In this document: in pieces, positions 25,331-34,472 of the stretch
How the letters are laid out: every line of letters starts with the position of its first letter
Numbering within the stretch: the first letter of the stretch is position 1
Origin: Daucus carota subsp. sativus
Lineage: Eukaryota; Streptophyta; Magnoliopsida; Apiales; Apiaceae
DNA length: 64,000 nucleotides
Direction: 5' to 3'
Assembly: GCF_001625215.2 (NCBI RefSeq)
Contig: NC_030385.2
Location: 45,037,598-45,101,597, forward strand
Program-made: the position numbers and the translations under genes
The notes under the pieces: generated by a model
Told to the model about the DNA's origin: nothing
The model's database searches: none
Seen by the model: the letters and a program-made list of their open reading frames with translations, nothing else

Positions 25331-26877
25331 TGTTCGATTGAATCTACACGCAAGCGCACGTGATCATAAGTAATATATTTGTTCGTTCCCACAGAGACTG
25401 GTGAATTAAGAATACGCACCTATGCAACAATGTATGATCAATTATCACTGCTAAGACAATTAACAAGGATTGGTTTCTTTTATACTAATAACTAAAATTT
25501 ACTAATCAAATTCAGAATAGGAAAACACATGGGATTCTAACTTCATTATCGAATTCATCTAGAATTGAAACTACTGATTAACATGCGACTGTTGACCCTA
25601 ATCAGACAACACGAAAGTAATACATGCCAACTCTCGTTGCACACATATCATACCAATCAAAATCCACAGTTAAGATAGAAATCTCATGGACACCAACAAA
25701 GCTCAGACCCTATATCTCTATAGCGGTAGTGTAAGCAGAGAGGTTTAATAACAAGTCGTCTATCGTGATTACACAGGGTGATAAAAATAGTTCAAGTCTA
25801 CCACAAATTATGTTTCATTCACATAATCCTATGTTTACATGGCATAGTTCTAAATTCAATCATCCACTCTCGCTTCAGAAAGAATTAACAAACAACTTAG
25901 AAGTTAGCTACGCTCCTAAGAAGAATAAGCACGGCTCATGCAAAGCAATCAACATATGTCACAAAATCACGTAATTATAATCGTTACTAGACTACATCGA
26001 TAAATCCATTAGAATCCCATGAAGGCGGTTAGTTCATAATCGAACTAATCGACATCATGGGTTCTAATGAAAACATGATAGATAAAAACAATAAGTAATT
26101 GGAATAAAAATGCTTGTATTAATAATAATAAGGATCACACGTTACAGATTTGATGTTCACGATCTTGCTCGAAACTGTCACTTCCTCGCAAAGAACGATC
26201 CAATACAACTGATAATGTGCTTGATTACAAAAGAAAACTAGCTATGATATTGTTCCGATATTCTAACTACTATTATGCTAGGGTTTTTTTACACACGAGA
26301 AATAAAATGCATTGACTAAGTCAACCGGGCCTCGGCCGCTGCGAAAATCCATCAGAGAAGCTGTAAAAATCGGCCCGGGAAGCTTCAGTGGGGCGCCACC
26401 GCGCTACTCTAGCGCGGGCGCGCTAGAGATGCAGTTAGTAGCGCGGGCGCGCTATCACTTAGCGCGGGCGCGCTAGTGACTGCACTGGCAGCTCCGTTTC
26501 TTCGTTTCTCGCTCGTTCTCGCGTGTATGTCCTTCCTCGCTTCTAGTACCACTTCCGTAGGTGATCACGGTTGCATTTAGCACATGCAACAAGCCCTTTA
26601 AACCCCTAGATAGCTCTAGTGGACGAGTGTGTTCTCGTGAGGGTTTGTAGAAGATGTACCCACAAAATCCCAAGTCGTGAGGAATCCACAATTCTCTATT
26701 CTTGCAAATAATGCACCAAAACCAACCTAAAATGATAGAAAATCACTTCATCACCTCAACTCGTGACCTGCACAGAAAAACAATAAAAACATATCAAAAG
26801 ACACTAAACACTTAAGTACAATCAACCAATTTAAGTGGAAATGAAGGCCTATAAGTGTGTATAAATACCACTTATCA
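25331..26877 (-). repeat. Left LTR (3' LTR) of the Athila-like element
   Basis: 1,547 bp, matching 31071-32617 at a constant offset of 5,740 with no difference seen. It holds three copies of AGCGCGGGCGCGCT (26411, 26440, 26461). Small ORFs at 25765-25974 and 26473-26691 recur in the other LTR and are not genes. Confidence 0.92.
26411..26474. repeat. CG-dense palindrome array in the left LTR
   Basis: AGCGCGGGCGCGCT occurs at 26411-26424, 26440-26453 and 26461-26474 (14 bp, palindromic apart from the centre). A GCGCT remnant is at 26401. The surrounding sequence is AT-rich. Confidence 0.9.
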
Positions 26878-26890
26878 CACCCCCAAACTT
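26878..26890 (-). promoter_or_regulatory. Polypurine tract of the Athila-like element
   Basis: On the minus strand AAGTTTGGGGGTG directly abuts the left LTR, as expected for the plus-strand DNA primer. Similar motifs recur at 28055-28069 (AAGTTTGGGGGTGG) and 27644-27655 (AAGTTTGGGGGA). Confidence 0.75.
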
Positions 26891-28123
26891 AAACTGATGC
26901 TTGTCCTCAAGCGTCAACGACACTAACAATAATACAATGCAATGCATGAATGCAACTACGTGATGAATGAGTGAACTATGAAGTAATTGCCTTGCCAATT
27001 ATAATACCTCAGATTGTGCTAATGTTCTCGAATTTCATTCTCTCGCTACCAAGTCAATTACTCTTCTATTTACAAGTGTGGAGTGCCAGTGTGTGCAAGC
27101 ATGCTCTTTTATTGAGACAAGACAAAAACTACTACTCCCACAGAATCCCAATCAAGAATCGTAAAAGTTTAGAACTAACACCCCGTCACTCAAGTCCCAC
27201 TAAAAGCCAAGGTCCCAAAGAATGTCCACACCCTTCTATTTTATTCACTATTTTTTTTTTTTTTCTTTTTATTGGTGATTAATTGCTCGGTCTAAGGTCA
27301 GAGCGCTTCGCAGTGTAAATGCGTTACGAACACCACAAGACTTCACACACCAATTATTCACTTTATTCTAGTGGTTTATTTAACCGTGCAATGGTTGAGA
27401 TCCCTAAAGATTTATGCACTAGTACCCATGTAGCGAGCGTTGGGTCAACAATCCCAAACCACGAAGGGCTTTAGGTTGTTAGGCACAAAGTCCCCTCAGA
27501 CTTAATTACTCGAGTACTAATGAGCTCAACCTAGTTAATTCTACCACTTATTTTTTTAGTGAATTTATTTACTACTATTTTTTTCTTTCTTTTTTCTTTT
27601 TCTTTTTTTTTTTTTTTTTAGAAAGGCATATCTACTCCTCAGTTCCCCCAAACTTAAGATTTACAGACCTAAGCTGAAGGATGCTCAATTCAATCCTAGA
27701 ATTCATGGAATTTCGTCTAAATCCTATCTCAAGAACATATGTGAATTACAATTTCCAACACAAGCAATTTCCAAGTACTAACCTAGCATTGCAATTGAAA
27801 CTACTAATCAAGAACTACGCACATAACTCATCATAGGCAATTAACTTGGCTTAACTTCATAATTCATGCACATGCTCGTGATACTAACTACTACAATTAC
27901 CACGAAACATGTAAAATAAAGAAAATTTAAAAAGAAAACGTGAGAAATAATCAAAGCAAAATAAATAAAAAAAAAAAACGTGAACTACATGAACTAACTA
28001 CACATGCAAATAAAAAAAAAAAAAACTATCTAATAATATGCTCTTCCTTAGATTACCACCCCCAAACTTAAAATTTTCAATGTCCCCATTGAAAGTGATA
28101 AAAAGGCTAGAGCGCCCACATAC
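26891..28123 (-). other. Non-coding 3' interior of the Athila-like element
   Basis: About 1.2 kb between ORF2 and the left LTR. It has long T-runs on the plus strand (about 27250-27270 and 27596-27620) and two extra polypurine-like motifs. The ORF at 26971-27282 has no domain. This is where the env-like or other genes of full Athila elements would lie, but none is seen. Confidence 0.6.
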
Positions 28124-29332
28124 CTACTCGGAGTCCGAGTCCTCGCCTTCCTCTGCTGGAGGTGAATCAGGCGGAGGATACTGCATCCCTGCTCCGAATA
28201 CTGGCCACTGAACTGTGACCCCCTGTGCCTGGAAAGCACTGCCTAGAGCCTGTGTCAAATCAAAAGCAAACCTCTGGTGGATGTCGTGCATGGTATCCAT
28301 CCGTCTAGCCAGGCGGCGATAATGAGCATCTCCCATCGGTTCGGAGCTCCTCTCCGTCTGTGAAGTACCAGCTCCAGAAGCTCTAGGCTGCTCCCTCCTA
28401 ACAAACTCTGGACGTCCCCCTGGCACCTCATCATATATGTACCCGAGGCCTCGAGGGTGGGGAACTCCTCCATCCCACTCCGTCATCCGACTGATCGCCG
28501 AATGATCAATAGGTGTCCCTGGCAACTGCAATTGCTCGTTGGATGGCCAACGAACACCGCTCGATCGACAGAGCTTTGTCACAATTGTGCCATATGGAAT
28601 GGCACCAGTGGTTCCTCCCTTCAAGAACCTCAGCATCCCCTGATGAATGACATGTCCCAGATCAATGTACTTGCCCGAGACAATCCCAAAGAGCAGAATA
28701 GCTCTCTCTACTGTCACCTCATGCCCATGTGAAGATGGCATGATATTAGCACAGATGAAGGCGTTCCACGCCTTCGCATACCGGTTCAATGCGGCTGCAG
28801 GAAAAGATACATGTGCAGGCAGAGGAGGTGCAGTCATCTTCCAATGCGTGTCCGGTACACACATGTCATAAACCAACCTCTCAAGATCCACCGGATCGTC
28901 ATCAAAACGGCGTTTGGCACGCCCAATCCTCTCAACCACCCAATCTTCTTCATTACGGCGCCTGGCACGCCCCCCAATAACTCGGCGGATCGCATCCGCG
29001 CTATAATCAACTCGGATCCCCCGTACCACAGTGAATCCGTCTCGATTCTCTTTGGCATTAGCATAAAACTCCCGAATAATAGCCAAGGGAACCGCCTCTG
29101 GAGCCTCGCAAAAAGACTCCCAACCCCGCTCTTGAACCATGTTCAAAAGCTCACCATCCTCCGCCGTGGGTAAGAATCCCCTCTCCTTAACTAATGACTT
29201 ATTCATAAGCCGTTGAAACTCGGTACGCGCACCATCAGAGGTGAACTCCACCTCACCCATCGAGGAAGAATCGCTAGATGCGGGGGCTTGTGAGCTAGTT
29301 CCTTGTGATCTACGGGCTCTTTTGGGTGCCAT
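28124..29332 (-). CDS. ORF2, Transposase_32-like accessory protein of the Athila-like element
   Basis: 402 residues, starting MAPKRARRSQGTSS (basic, then Ser-rich). The centre (ERGFLPTAEDGEL, IIREFYANAKENRDGFTVVRGI, LPAHVSFPAAALNRYAKAWN) resembles the plant family called putative plant transposon protein (Transposase_32), which is often found next to LTR elements and has no proven function. The last 67 residues hold AHYRRLARRMD, then VFGAGMQYPPPD and an acidic tail. These align without gaps over 54 residues to the end of the gag ORF. The ORF is intact. A TATA box and telo-boxes stand upstream, so it may be expressed from its own promoter. Function unknown. Confidence 0.8.
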   Translation of the reverse strand: MAPKRARRSQGTSSQAPASSDSSSMGEVEFTSDGARTEFQRLMNKSLVKERGFLPTAEDGELLNMVQERGWESFCEAPEAVPLAIIREFYANAKENRDGFTVVRGIRVDYSADAIRRVIGGRARRRNEEDWVVERIGRAKRRFDDDPVDLERLVYDMCVPDTHWKMTAPPLPAHVSFPAAALNRYAKAWNAFICANIMPSSHGHEVTVERAILLFGIVSGKYIDLGHVIHQGMLRFLKGGTTGAIPYGTIVTKLCRSSGVRWPSNEQLQLPGTPIDHSAISRMTEWDGGVPHPRGLGYIYDEVPGGRPEFVRREQPRASGAGTSQTERSSEPMGDAHYRRLARRMDTMHDIHQRFAFDLTQALGSAFQAQGVTVQWPVFGAGMQYPPPDSPPAEEGEDSDSE

Positions 29333-29500
29333 TGATAGAGATTTAGAGTTGCAAGAGGTTTATGTGTAATGGGTTTGAGAGATTTGGTAGAGGTTGTGTG
29401 TATGGATGTGTATATATAGTTAGGGTTTAGAGAATTATAATGGGATTTGGATATGGGTTTTGTGTTTATATAAGGATTGGAGAGTTGAGTTAGGGTTTTA
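29333..29500 (-). promoter_or_regulatory. Putative internal promoter for ORF2
   Basis: On the minus strand a TATA box (TATATATA, 29411-29418) lies about 80 bp before the ORF2 ATG, followed by a pyrimidine- and CA-rich leader typical of plant 5' UTRs. Two telo-boxes (AAACCCTAA type) lie upstream, at about 29420-29430 and 29490-29498. Confidence 0.55.
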
Positions 29501-29600
29501 TGGGATGTATTTCGGGCTAGGCATGCAAAATTAGGATTGTGGGCTTTAAAAACGAAAAAAAACTATTTTTGGGGAAAAATCCGCTGGTCCGGCAGTAAGT

Positions 29601-29678
29601 AGCGCGGCCGCGCTAAGTATAGCGCGGGCGCGCCGTGCAACTTAGCGCGGTCGCGCCTGACACTAGCGCGGGCGCGCT
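29601..29678. repeat. CG-dense palindrome array upstream of ORF2
   Basis: Four copies: AGCGCGGCCGCGCT (29601), AGCGCGGGCGCGCC (29621), AGCGCGGTCGCGCC (29644) and AGCGCGGGCGCGCT (29665). It is the motif found in the LTRs, here between the gag stop and the ORF2 promoter. Confidence 0.9.
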
Positions 29679-29815
29679 AGTGTCTGACACCGGAGGCTGA
29701 AATTTTTCGATTTTTGTGTTTTTGAGGTTTACAATGGTACAATGTGGTTCCAATGCGTGGGTTGCCTCCCACGAAGCGCTTTTTTAACGTCGTTAGCTCG
29801 ACGTGAAGTCCAGAG

Positions 29816-30925
29816 TTAATCTGATTCCGACGAAGTATCCTGTGGAGGATACCTCGTTCCATAACCAAACGAATCCCAAGTAACATTGACGTCTAGTGCC
29901 AAGAATGCTTCAGCAAGAGAATCCGTTAGTATATCAGCAAAGCAACCAATTCGTTCTTCCAACGCGTCAATACGCCTGATTATCCTTCGATACTGTGCTT
30001 CATTCAATGTTGAATCTGTAGGTGATCGAATTGTAGATTGGTTACTCGCACTGGCAGAGAATAGAGGACAAGTGTCTCCACATGCATTGAAGTTTGAGTC
30101 TGAGTGAGCTCTGATTCTGTGCCAATTATTCATCTGATTTTCCTGAGTGACTTCGACCGCTTCATCCTCCTCCGATTCTTCCTCTTTTGGAATCTTCCAC
30201 TTTAGATCTTTGTGCTCAGCAGCGGCTAGGTTCTCTATCAGTTCGTAAGCATCATCGAAGCTTTTGTTCCACAAACTTCCTCCAGCTGCCACGTCTAACT
30301 CTGCTCTACATTGACTGTTAAGACCCCTGTAGAAGTAATTAATTGCCATTCCCGGAGGCATGTCATCTTCCTTGAGATTTTCGAGAATCTTCTTGAATCG
30401 GTCCCACGCTAGGCAAAGATATTCTCCCGAGAATTGAGAGAATTTGCCTTCAGTGTTTCTGATAGCTGATACCTTGATTAGAGGATAAAACCTTGTACAA
30501 AATATTTTCTCCAACTTGTTCCAGCTATTAGTAGTGCTTGCCGAGAGAGAGATAAACCACGATCGTGCTACATCACGTAGCGTGAATGGAAAGAGTCTCA
30601 GCTTCACTAGATCTTTAGGTCCGATATTGAAATCCAATGCAGTAATGAATTTCTCGAAATTCTTTAGATGTAGGTTTGGGTCCTCAAGAACAGAACCCCC
30701 AAATTGAATGGTATCTTGCAGCTTGAGAATGATTGATGGTTTGATGCGAATGCCACTGGCTGATATTGCTGGTTCAATTGTGTCAGCCTTATTATCATTG
30801 ATGTTCAAACGAGAAAATTCACGTGACGCCTCACCAACTGCTGTCCTTGCATAATTCATTGTTTCAGAATCAGAGAAAGAAGATGAATCCATTGCTTCCT
30901 TACTGGTTTGAGAATGTGTTTGCAT
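29816..30925 (-). CDS. gag of the Athila-like element
   Basis: 369 residues. The retrotransposon gag domain is clear in the middle: LRLFPFTLRDVARSWFISL, then NSWNKLEKIFCTRFYPL, LAWDRFKKIL, INYFYRGLNSQCRAELDVAA and SFDDAYELIENLA, the usual order of Athila/Tat gag proteins. There is no zinc knuckle and no protease after it. The protein stops after AQYRRIIRRID, then SFGYGTRYPPQD and SSESD, a tail shared with ORF2. The likely role is assembly of the particle that packages the element RNA. The start is the first ATG of the frame, MQTHSQTSKEAMDSS. Confidence 0.88.
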   Translation of the reverse strand: MQTHSQTSKEAMDSSSFSDSETMNYARTAVGEASREFSRLNINDNKADTIEPAISASGIRIKPSIILKLQDTIQFGGSVLEDPNLHLKNFEKFITALDFNIGPKDLVKLRLFPFTLRDVARSWFISLSASTTNSWNKLEKIFCTRFYPLIKVSAIRNTEGKFSQFSGEYLCLAWDRFKKILENLKEDDMPPGMAINYFYRGLNSQCRAELDVAAGGSLWNKSFDDAYELIENLAAAEHKDLKWKIPKEEESEEDEAVEVTQENQMNNWHRIRAHSDSNFNACGDTCPLFSASASNQSTIRSPTDSTLNEAQYRRIIRRIDALEERIGCFADILTDSLAEAFLALDVNVTWDSFGYGTRYPPQDTSSESD

Positions 30926-31046
30926 AAACGCGATCCAAGCACCTGAGATAAAGAAAAGAAGAAAAGTGAGAAGAGAATAGAATCCTAGTCAGTGAATTTT
31001 AATGCACACTGATGACAAGTACGTAAACTAATTAATTAACACCGAG

Positions 31047-31064
31047 TCCCCGGCAGCGGCGCCA
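31047..31064 (-). promoter_or_regulatory. Primer-binding site of the Athila-like element
   Basis: The minus strand reads TGGCGCCGCTGCCGGGGA six bases inside the right LTR. This is the tRNA-Asp-type site characteristic of Athila and Tat lineages. It fixes the element orientation as minus. Confidence 0.88.
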
Positions 31065-31070
31065 AAAACT

Positions 31071-32617
31071 TGTTCGATTGAATCTACACGCAAGCGCACG
31101 TGATCATAAGTAATATATTTGTTCGTTCCCACAGAGACTGGTGAATTAAGAATACGCACCTATGCAACAATGTATGATCAATTATCACTGCTAAGACAAT
31201 TAACAAGGATTGGTTTCTTTTATACTAATAACTAAAATTTACTAATCAAATTCAGAATAGGAAAACACATGGGATTCTAACTTCATTATCGAATTCATCT
31301 AGAATTGAAACTACTGATTAACATGCGACTGTTGACCCTAATCAGACAACACGAAAGTAATACATGCCAACTCTCGTTGCACACATATCATACCAATCAA
31401 AATCCACAGTTAAGATAGAAATCTCATGGACACCAACAAAGCTCAGACCCTATATCTCTATAGCGGTAGTGTAAGCAGAGAGGTTTAATAACAAGTCGTC
31501 TATCGTGATTACACAGGGTGATAAAAATAGTTCAAGTCTACCACAAATTATGTTTCATTCACATAATCCTATGTTTACATGGCATAGTTCTAAATTCAAT
31601 CATCCACTCTCGCTTCAGAAAGAATTAACAAACAACTTAGAAGTTAGCTACGCTCCTAAGAAGAATAAGCACGGCTCATGCAAAGCAATCAACATATGTC
31701 ACAAAATCACGTAATTATAATCGTTACTAGACTACATCGATAAATCCATTAGAATCCCATGAAGGCGGTTAGTTCATAATCGAACTAATCGACATCATGG
31801 GTTCTAATGAAAACATGATAGATAAAAACAATAAGTAATTGGAATAAAAATGCTTGTATTAATAATAATAAGGATCACACGTTACAGATTTGATGTTCAC
31901 GATCTTGCTCGAAACTGTCACTTCCTCGCAAAGAACGATCCAATACAACTGATAATGTGCTTGATTACAAAAGAAAACTAGCTATGATATTGTTCCGATA
32001 TTCTAACTACTATTATGCTAGGGTTTTTTTACACACGAGAAATAAAATGCATTGACTAAGTCAACCGGGCCTCGGCCGCTGCGAAAATCCATCAGAGAAG
32101 CTGTAAAAATCGGCCCGGGAAGCTTCAGTGGGGCGCCACCGCGCTACTCTAGCGCGGGCGCGCTAGAGATGCAGTTAGTAGCGCGGGCGCGCTATCACTT
32201 AGCGCGGGCGCGCTAGTGACTGCACTGGCAGCTCCGTTTCTTCGTTTCTCGCTCGTTCTCGCGTGTATGTCCTTCCTCGCTTCTAGTACCACTTCCGTAG
32301 GTGATCACGGTTGCATTTAGCACATGCAACAAGCCCTTTAAACCCCTAGATAGCTCTAGTGGACGAGTGTGTTCTCGTGAGGGTTTGTAGAAGATGTACC
32401 CACAAAATCCCAAGTCGTGAGGAATCCACAATTCTCTATTCTTGCAAATAATGCACCAAAACCAACCTAAAATGATAGAAAATCACTTCATCACCTCAAC
32501 TCGTGACCTGCACAGAAAAACAATAAAAACATATCAAAAGACACTAAACACTTAAGTACAATCAACCAATTTAAGTGGAAATGAAGGCCTATAAGTGTGT
32601 ATAAATACCACTTATCA
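31071..32617 (-). repeat. Right LTR (5' LTR) of the Athila-like element
   Basis: 1,547 bp, the partner of 25331-26877 with no mismatch seen. Palindrome copies are at 32151, 32180 and 32201. On the minus strand a TATA-like TATTTATACAC lies close to its 5' end. Confidence 0.92.
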
Positions 32618-34114
32618 GAAATCACCACACTTCCACCTGACAAGAAGGCCATAGGGTGTAAGTGGGTGCTTAAAACCAAATACAACCCGGATGGAAGTGT
32701 TGAAAGACACAAAGCCAGGCTGGTGATTTTAGGTTGCAGACAAGTATATGGTATAGATTACTTGGAGACATTTGCTCCTGTAGCAAAAATGTCAACAGTG
32801 AGGTCTCTTCTGGCAGTGACAGCAATGCAAGGGTGGAATGCTTATCAAATGGATGTAACTAATGCATTCTTACATGGAGAATTAGAAGATGAAGTCTACA
32901 TGAAATTGCCTGCAGGGTATCATGGTTTTGGCAGCAGAATCAGTGCTTCTGAGGGGGAATTGAAACAACATGGCCATAATTTGGTATGTAAACTTAAGAA
33001 GGCTTTGTATGGTCTAAAACAGGCCCCTCGATTGTGGTTTGATAAGCTCAAGTTGGCTCTGAAAAATGGAGGGTATCAGCAGTCGAAGGCAGACTACAGC
33101 CTCTTCACTCTTACTGTGAAAGACTCTATCACATTAATTCTCGTCTATGTCGATGACTTGTTGATAACTGGGAGCTGTGAAGTTCAGATTGGTCAACTGA
33201 AATCACTCTTATGTGAACAATTTCACATGAAAGATATTGGTCCTGCAAGTTATTTCTTGGGATTAGAAATTGCTAAAACTGCAGATGGGCTATTTGTTTC
33301 TCAGAGGAAATATATTCAGGATTTGCTTAAGAGCTATGGCATGACAAAGGCTGCACCATTAAAGTTGCCCATGGATACTCATATTAAACTCACAGCGGAT
33401 AAGGGAGATCTTCTACCTAATCCTCACATCTTTCAAAGGCTCATGGGGAAACTTATTTATTTGACAATCACAAGGCCAGACCTTGCCTTTCCAGTACAAA
33501 ATTTGGCGCAATTCATGCACTCTCCCACCACAGTACACATGCAGGCTGCCAAGAGAATCTTGAGGTATCTGAAAGGCAATTCTGATCAAGGCATTCTGTT
33601 CGCTTCATCCTCTGCTGCTCAATTAACAGCCTACTGTGATAGTGATTGGGCAAGCTGCCCAACCACACGAAAATCTACCACTGGTTTTTGCATTTTTCTT
33701 GGTAATTCGCCTATTTCCTGGAAAACAAAGAAGCAGTCTGTGGTGTCCAGATCATCAGCTGAAGCTGAATATAGGGCTATGGCCCTGACTTCTTGTGAGA
33801 TTACCTGGCTGGCTACATTACTCAAAGACATGGGAATTACTGATCTACCACCTACTCTACTCAAGTGTGACAATCAGGCAGCCTTATCTATTGCTGCAAA
33901 TCCGGTTCTCCATGAAAGGACAAAACACATTGAGATCGACTGCCACTATGTCCGGGATAAGATTGCTTCAGGTGAAATTGTCACTCAGTATGTTCCTTCA
34001 CATGCACAAATTGCAGATCTTCTCACTAAACAACTATCAGTCAAGCAGCATCATCATCTACACAGCAAGTTTGGAGCCTCAGCAAAGCACTCCTCTCCAC
34101 TTGAGGGGGAGTAA
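32618..34114 (+). CDS. Copia polyprotein, part 3: reverse transcriptase and RNase H
   Basis: The frame resumes after the GAAAT duplication with the RT entry (KKAIGCKWVLKTKYNPDGS, then FAPVAK and QMDVTNAFLHGEL). It continues through LYGLKQAPRLWF, the catalytic YVDDLLITG, FHMKDIGPASYFLGLEI, and RNase H (AYCDSDWASCPTTRKSTTGF, SSAEAEYRA, ADLLTK). It is intact to the stop codon. The stop (TAA, 34112-34114) is the first three bases of the 3' LTR. The polypurine tract GAGGGGGAG stands immediately before it. Confidence 0.9.
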   Translation, partial: EITTLPPDKKAIGCKWVLKTKYNPDGSVERHKARLVILGCRQVYGIDYLETFAPVAKMSTVRSLLAVTAMQGWNAYQMDVTNAFLHGELEDEVYMKLPAGYHGFGSRISASEGELKQHGHNLVCKLKKALYGLKQAPRLWFDKLKLALKNGGYQQSKADYSLFTLTVKDSITLILVYVDDLLITGSCEVQIGQLKSLLCEQFHMKDIGPASYFLGLEIAKTADGLFVSQRKYIQDLLKSYGMTKAAPLKLPMDTHIKLTADKGDLLPNPHIFQRLMGKLIYLTITRPDLAFPVQNLAQFMHSPTTVHMQAAKRILRYLKGNSDQGILFASSSAAQLTAYCDSDWASCPTTRKSTTGFCIFLGNSPISWKTKKQSVVSRSSAEAEYRAMALTSCEITWLATLLKDMGITDLPPTLLKCDNQAALSIAANPVLHERTKHIEIDCHYVRDKIASGEIVTQYVPSHAQIADLLTKQLSVKQHHHLHSKFGASAKHSSPLEGE

Positions 34115-34472
34115 TGGAGAATGAATATCAGTGTCACAAAAATTTACAGTTGTAGTTCTTGTCTCTTTCCTTTTCAGTTCATTGTCTTACCTGCAGTAGT
34201 TGTTTGTCTATGTCTCTTTTTGTTTAAGTCAGTCTTATCCCTGCTGGTCCCCTAGTACTACTGCTAATGTTAAGGACCTGTTAAGGGCACTGCAGTCTTT
34301 TGTTAGTCTTTTGTTGGGTTGTTACTGGAGTCATTAAAAGGGTTGTAGTATTGCCGTTATGAGGCAGACTGAGTGCACACATTGTTTGTGGCAGTTTATG
34401 GAATATATCAAGCTTTCTCCTCTCTGTGTTTAAAGTTATTGTTTCTGCATATTGCTATTATCTTTGTTTACA
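34112..34472 (+). repeat. 3' LTR of the Copia element
   Basis: 361 bp, one difference from the 5' LTR. It directly follows the polypurine tract (34103-34111) and is followed by the CCATT duplication (34473-34477). Confidence 0.9.

Larger units (their letters stand above)
25331..32617 (-). mobile_element. Non-autonomous Athila/Tat-like LTR element (gag + ORF2, no pol)
   Basis: LTRs of 1,547 bp (25331-26877 and 31071-32617) look identical over their length. They start TGTTCGATTG and end CCACTTATCA, with GAAAT on both sides (25326-25330 and 32618-32622). The element lies on the minus strand. Its primer-binding site beside the right LTR reads TGGCGCCGCTGCCGGGGA, the tRNA-Asp type used by Athila and Tat elements. 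The 4.2-kb interior has two ORFs, a gag (29816-30925) and ORF2 (28124-29332). There is no protease, RT, RNase H or integrase, so it must move with enzymes from another element. Identical LTRs mean a very recent insertion. Confidence 0.9.
18534..34472 (+). mobile_element. Ty1/Copia LTR retrotransposon with two nested insertions
   Basis: LTRs of 361 bp (18534-18894 and 34112-34472) differ at a single base by eye. The flanks are CCATT (18529-18533) and CCATT (34473-34477), a perfect 5-bp duplication. The domain order gag, protease, integrase, RT, RNase H is that of Copia. The element was inserted 72 bp downstream of the UBC12 stop codon. It was later hit by a solo LTR (20897-24538) and a pol-less gypsy-type element (25331-32617). 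The reading frame continues across both breaks without a stop. The termini are TA...CA rather than TG...CA. Confidence 0.92.

Noticed and set aside
25765..26691. ORFs repeated in both Athila-like LTRs (69 and 72 codons)
   Set aside because: Present only because the LTRs are identical. No ATG context or domain.
28457..29173. Several plus-strand ORFs opposite ORF2 (28457-28732, 28647-28871, 28789-28980, 28811-29173)
   Set aside because: Shadow frames of the GC-richer ORF2 on the minus strand.
18534..34472. Possibility that the window hides a novel defence or biosynthetic gene cluster
   Set aside because: The genes around the nest are unrelated conserved plant genes. The interior is fully explained by three LTR elements apart from the ORF2 questions listed.
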